Origin: Pleodorina starrii
Lineage: Eukaryota > Chlorophyta > Chlorophyceae > Chlamydomonadales > Volvocaceae
Length of the DNA: 64,000 bases
Assembly: GCA_030267565.1 (NCBI GenBank)
Contig: BRXU01000014.1
Span: 2,516,001 to 2,580,000, forward strand
Direction: 5' to 3'
This document shows positions 62,501 to 64,000 of the stretch, piece by piece (the stretch's first letter is position 1; the number at the start of each line of letters is the position of its first letter). A program made the position numbers and the translations under genes. Below the pieces are notes generated by a model that saw only the letters and a list, made by a program, of their open reading frames with translations, ran no database searches and was not told the DNA's origin.

Positions 62501-63445
62501 GCAGGAGGGCGGGGGGCGGGGGCAGGAGGGCGGGGGGCGGGGGCAGGAGGGCGGGGGGCGGGGGCAGGAGGGCGGGGGAGGGCAGGAGGGCGGGGGAGGG
62601 CAGGAGGCGGGGGGCGGGGGCAGGAGGGCGGGGGGCGGGGGCGGGGGACGATTCACCTCCATCCATTCATCCATTCACTCTCTCACACACACGCACGCAC
62701 CCCCCCCTGCAGGGCCTGACCAACGCCGAGCTTCTGCGGGGCATCCGTACCGCCTGGGACGCGGGTTGGCGGCAGGTGAAGCTGTATTTCATGATCGGAC
62801 TGCCCGGGGAGACGGATGCGGACGTGATGGGTATCGCGGAGACCATCGAGTGGCTGCAGAGGGAGTGCCGTACAGGTGGGTGGGGTGGGTGGGTGGGTGG
62901 GTGTGGTGGGGTGGGTGATGTGTTGGAGTGGGTGGGTGAGTGGCCGGGATGGCGGGGTGCCCGGGCCCTGGTTGACGACAACCAACCGCCCCGCTGCTGC
63001 TGCTGCCTGGCGCTGATACAATCTGCCGGGGTCTGCCTCGCTACTCGCTAGGCGCCACTCCACTCGCTACCCCACCCGCCCGCCGTCTGCTTCCCGCCTC
63101 CTGCCGACCGCCTCGTGTCCCCCCGCCTCGTCTCCCCCCGCCAAACACCCGCAAACCCGCACACCGCTGTGCACCTGGGTGATGTGCTCCCCCCTCCCTC
63201 CCCGCCATCACCCTACCCGCCATCCCCCCTCAGGCAAGTGGCACCTGGCGGTCAATGTGACCATCTCCAACTTCACCCCCAAGCCCCACACGCCCTTCCA
63301 GTGGCACTCGGTGTCCACTTCGGAGTTTGCTCGCAAGCAGGCAATGCTGAGGGAGGCACTGGGCAGGCTGCCGCAGGTAAGTGCAGGGATAGGATTGTGT
63401 GTGTGTGTGTAGGGTAGGGTTGGCTTGGGTTGGGTGTTTGCCTAC

Positions 63446-63493
<48 letters not shown>

Positions 63494-64000
63494 GTATGTG
63501 TGAGCATGTATCTGAGCATGTGTGTTTGCAAGTGTGAGCATGTGCGTTTTGCGTGTGTGTACCGGTAATCTGTGTGTACATGCAACTGCACGGGTTCGAG
63601 ACCCTCAAGACCCTCCTCGAACCCTAAAGCTTCCCCCACCGGGCACCCCGCGGCCCTTACCTCCTTGCGCCCCTTCCGCCGCCCTCTGCGCCCCTCCCTT
63701 CCCTCCCCTCCCTGCCCCTTCTCCGCTGCGAATTTCTCTTTATACCCTCCCCTCCCTGCCCCTCCCTGTCCCCCCCCTGCCCCTCCCTTCCCTGCCCCTC
63801 CCCTCCCTGCCCCTCCCCTCCCTGCCCCTCCCCTCCCTGCCCCTCCCCTCCCTGCCCCTCCCCTCCCTGCCCCTCCCCTCCCTGTGAACAATGCCGCCTC
63901 CAGGTGAAGGCCAACTTCACGTCCATCCGCATAAGTGCGATGGAGGACTTTGTGGGGCGGGGCGACCGCCGGGTGGCTCGGGTGGTGCGGAGGGCCTGGG
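57353..64000 (+). CDS. Radical SAM protein, TIGR03960-like (3' end outside window)
   Basis: Sixteen phase-consistent exons: 57353-57832, 58054-58156, 58394-58541, 58929-59034, 59217-59346, 59684-59727, 60067-60165, 60341-60427, 60740-60819, 61116-61208, 61347-61434, 61598-61681, 62144-62212, 62713-62875, 63234-63376 and 63904 to the end; 671 codons so far. The [4Fe-4S]/SAM cysteines C421, C425 and C428 are in GCTRGCRFCQPG, split by an intron. The segment before it (RYLGNEVGAVHKPW, CLTYPEIYEVGASNLGHIIL, AGGPTATSNPEP, FFALGDGEEVLVEI) is the B12-binding-like N-terminal region of this family; after it come FSLLSLSCSDY, LTFAPEAGTQRLRDIINK, LYFMIGLPGETDADV and NVTISNFTPKPHTPFQW. The first 60 residues are Ala/Ser/Arg-rich, consistent with an organellar transit peptide. 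The reaction is unknown. In bacteria this family is often near ribonuclease E/G genes. Intron 13 uses a GC donor. Confidence 0.93.
59505..59573. repeat. (CTGT)n microsatellite in radical SAM intron 5
   Basis: About 17 CTGT units, one interrupted. Confidence 0.95.
59731..59780. repeat. 9-bp tandem repeat TGTACCGTA at the start of radical SAM intron 6
   Basis: About five units starting 4 bp after the exon 6 donor (59727/59728). Each unit contains GTATGT, a better 5' splice consensus than the GTGCCG actually required by phase. Confidence 0.85.
60830..61026. repeat. GTGTGCCTGTGTATGTG-type repeat in radical SAM intron 9
   Basis: TG-rich tandem array with a composite unit (GTGTGCATGTGCCTGTGTGTGCCT and variants), beginning 11 bp into the intron. 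Confidence 0.9.
62213..62648. repeat. 18-bp minisatellite at the 5' end of radical SAM intron 13
   Basis: Unit GCAGGAGGGCGGGGGAGG, about 24 copies, the later ones variant. The array begins at the first base of the intron, so the splice donor (AAG/GCAGGA) is the start of the first repeat unit. Confidence 0.95.
63445..63494. repeat. (TGCG)n microsatellite in radical SAM intron 15
   Basis: About 12 uninterrupted TGCG units. Confidence 0.95.
63776..63882. repeat. 15-bp pyrimidine minisatellite before radical SAM exon 16
   Basis: Unit CCCCTCCCCTCCCTG, about seven copies, ending 21 bp before the acceptor at 63903. It could serve as an extended polypyrimidine tract. Confidence 0.9.

Noticed and set aside
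63592..63604. tRNA T-arm-like GGGTTCGAGACCC
   Set aside because: No acceptor stem, D-arm or anticodon arm can be formed in the 70 bases upstream; it lies in the last intron of the radical SAM gene in this window.

Overview
This window is nuclear DNA of a green alga of the Chlamydomonas/Volvox (volvocine) type. The evidence is very high GC, genes cut into many short exons by GT-AG introns, protein tails rich in Ala, Gly, Gln and Pro, TGTAA poly(A) signals after several stop codons, TTTTAGGG telomere-type repeats, and large micro- and minisatellites inside introns. I see no bacterial operon, CRISPR array or insertion sequence. Gene models were built by hand from splice consensus, reading phase and family similarity; every accepted exon junction was checked for phase.

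Layout: (1) bases 1-6080, plus strand, the 3' part of a bacterial-type (organellar) aspartyl-tRNA synthetase. (2) 8397-9344, plus, an intronless and unusually divergent PP2A catalytic subunit. (3) 11533-13288, plus, cytosolic ribosomal protein eL24 in three exons. (4) 14872-18246, plus, a 1009-residue protein with two ubiquitin-interacting motifs, a long low-complexity middle and a folded-looking C-terminus. (5) 25200-21322, minus, a DUF3700-like glutamine-amidotransferase-fold protein with a long Gln-rich tail. (6) 26156-26359, plus, an isolated terminal exon of an unknown gene. (7) 36455-29283, minus, the autophagy kinase ATG1 in ten exons. (8) 37134-38029 and 42258-43151, two near-identical copies of an unclassified repeat, bracketing a poorly resolved minus-strand gene (about 41760-39415) with an Arg/Glu/Asp-rich segment. 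(9) 56665-44309, minus, a receptor-like kinase with signal peptide, beta-helix-like ectodomain, Pro-rich stalk, transmembrane helix and TKL kinase domain. (10) 57353 to the window end, plus, a radical SAM protein of the TIGR03960 type, divergent from the receptor kinase.

The genes are unrelated housekeeping, signalling and stress functions (organellar translation, cytosolic translation, phosphatase, autophagy, receptor signalling, radical chemistry), not a pathway cluster. The most unusual features are in the non-coding and splice architecture: an in-frame stop-free minisatellite intron, a 2.2-kb 12-bp minisatellite with higher-order repeats beside telomere-like sequence, an AT-rich island between 12-bp direct repeats, two GC-AG introns (one with its donor at the first bases of a minisatellite), and two apparent compensating frameshifts in the receptor kinase domain.
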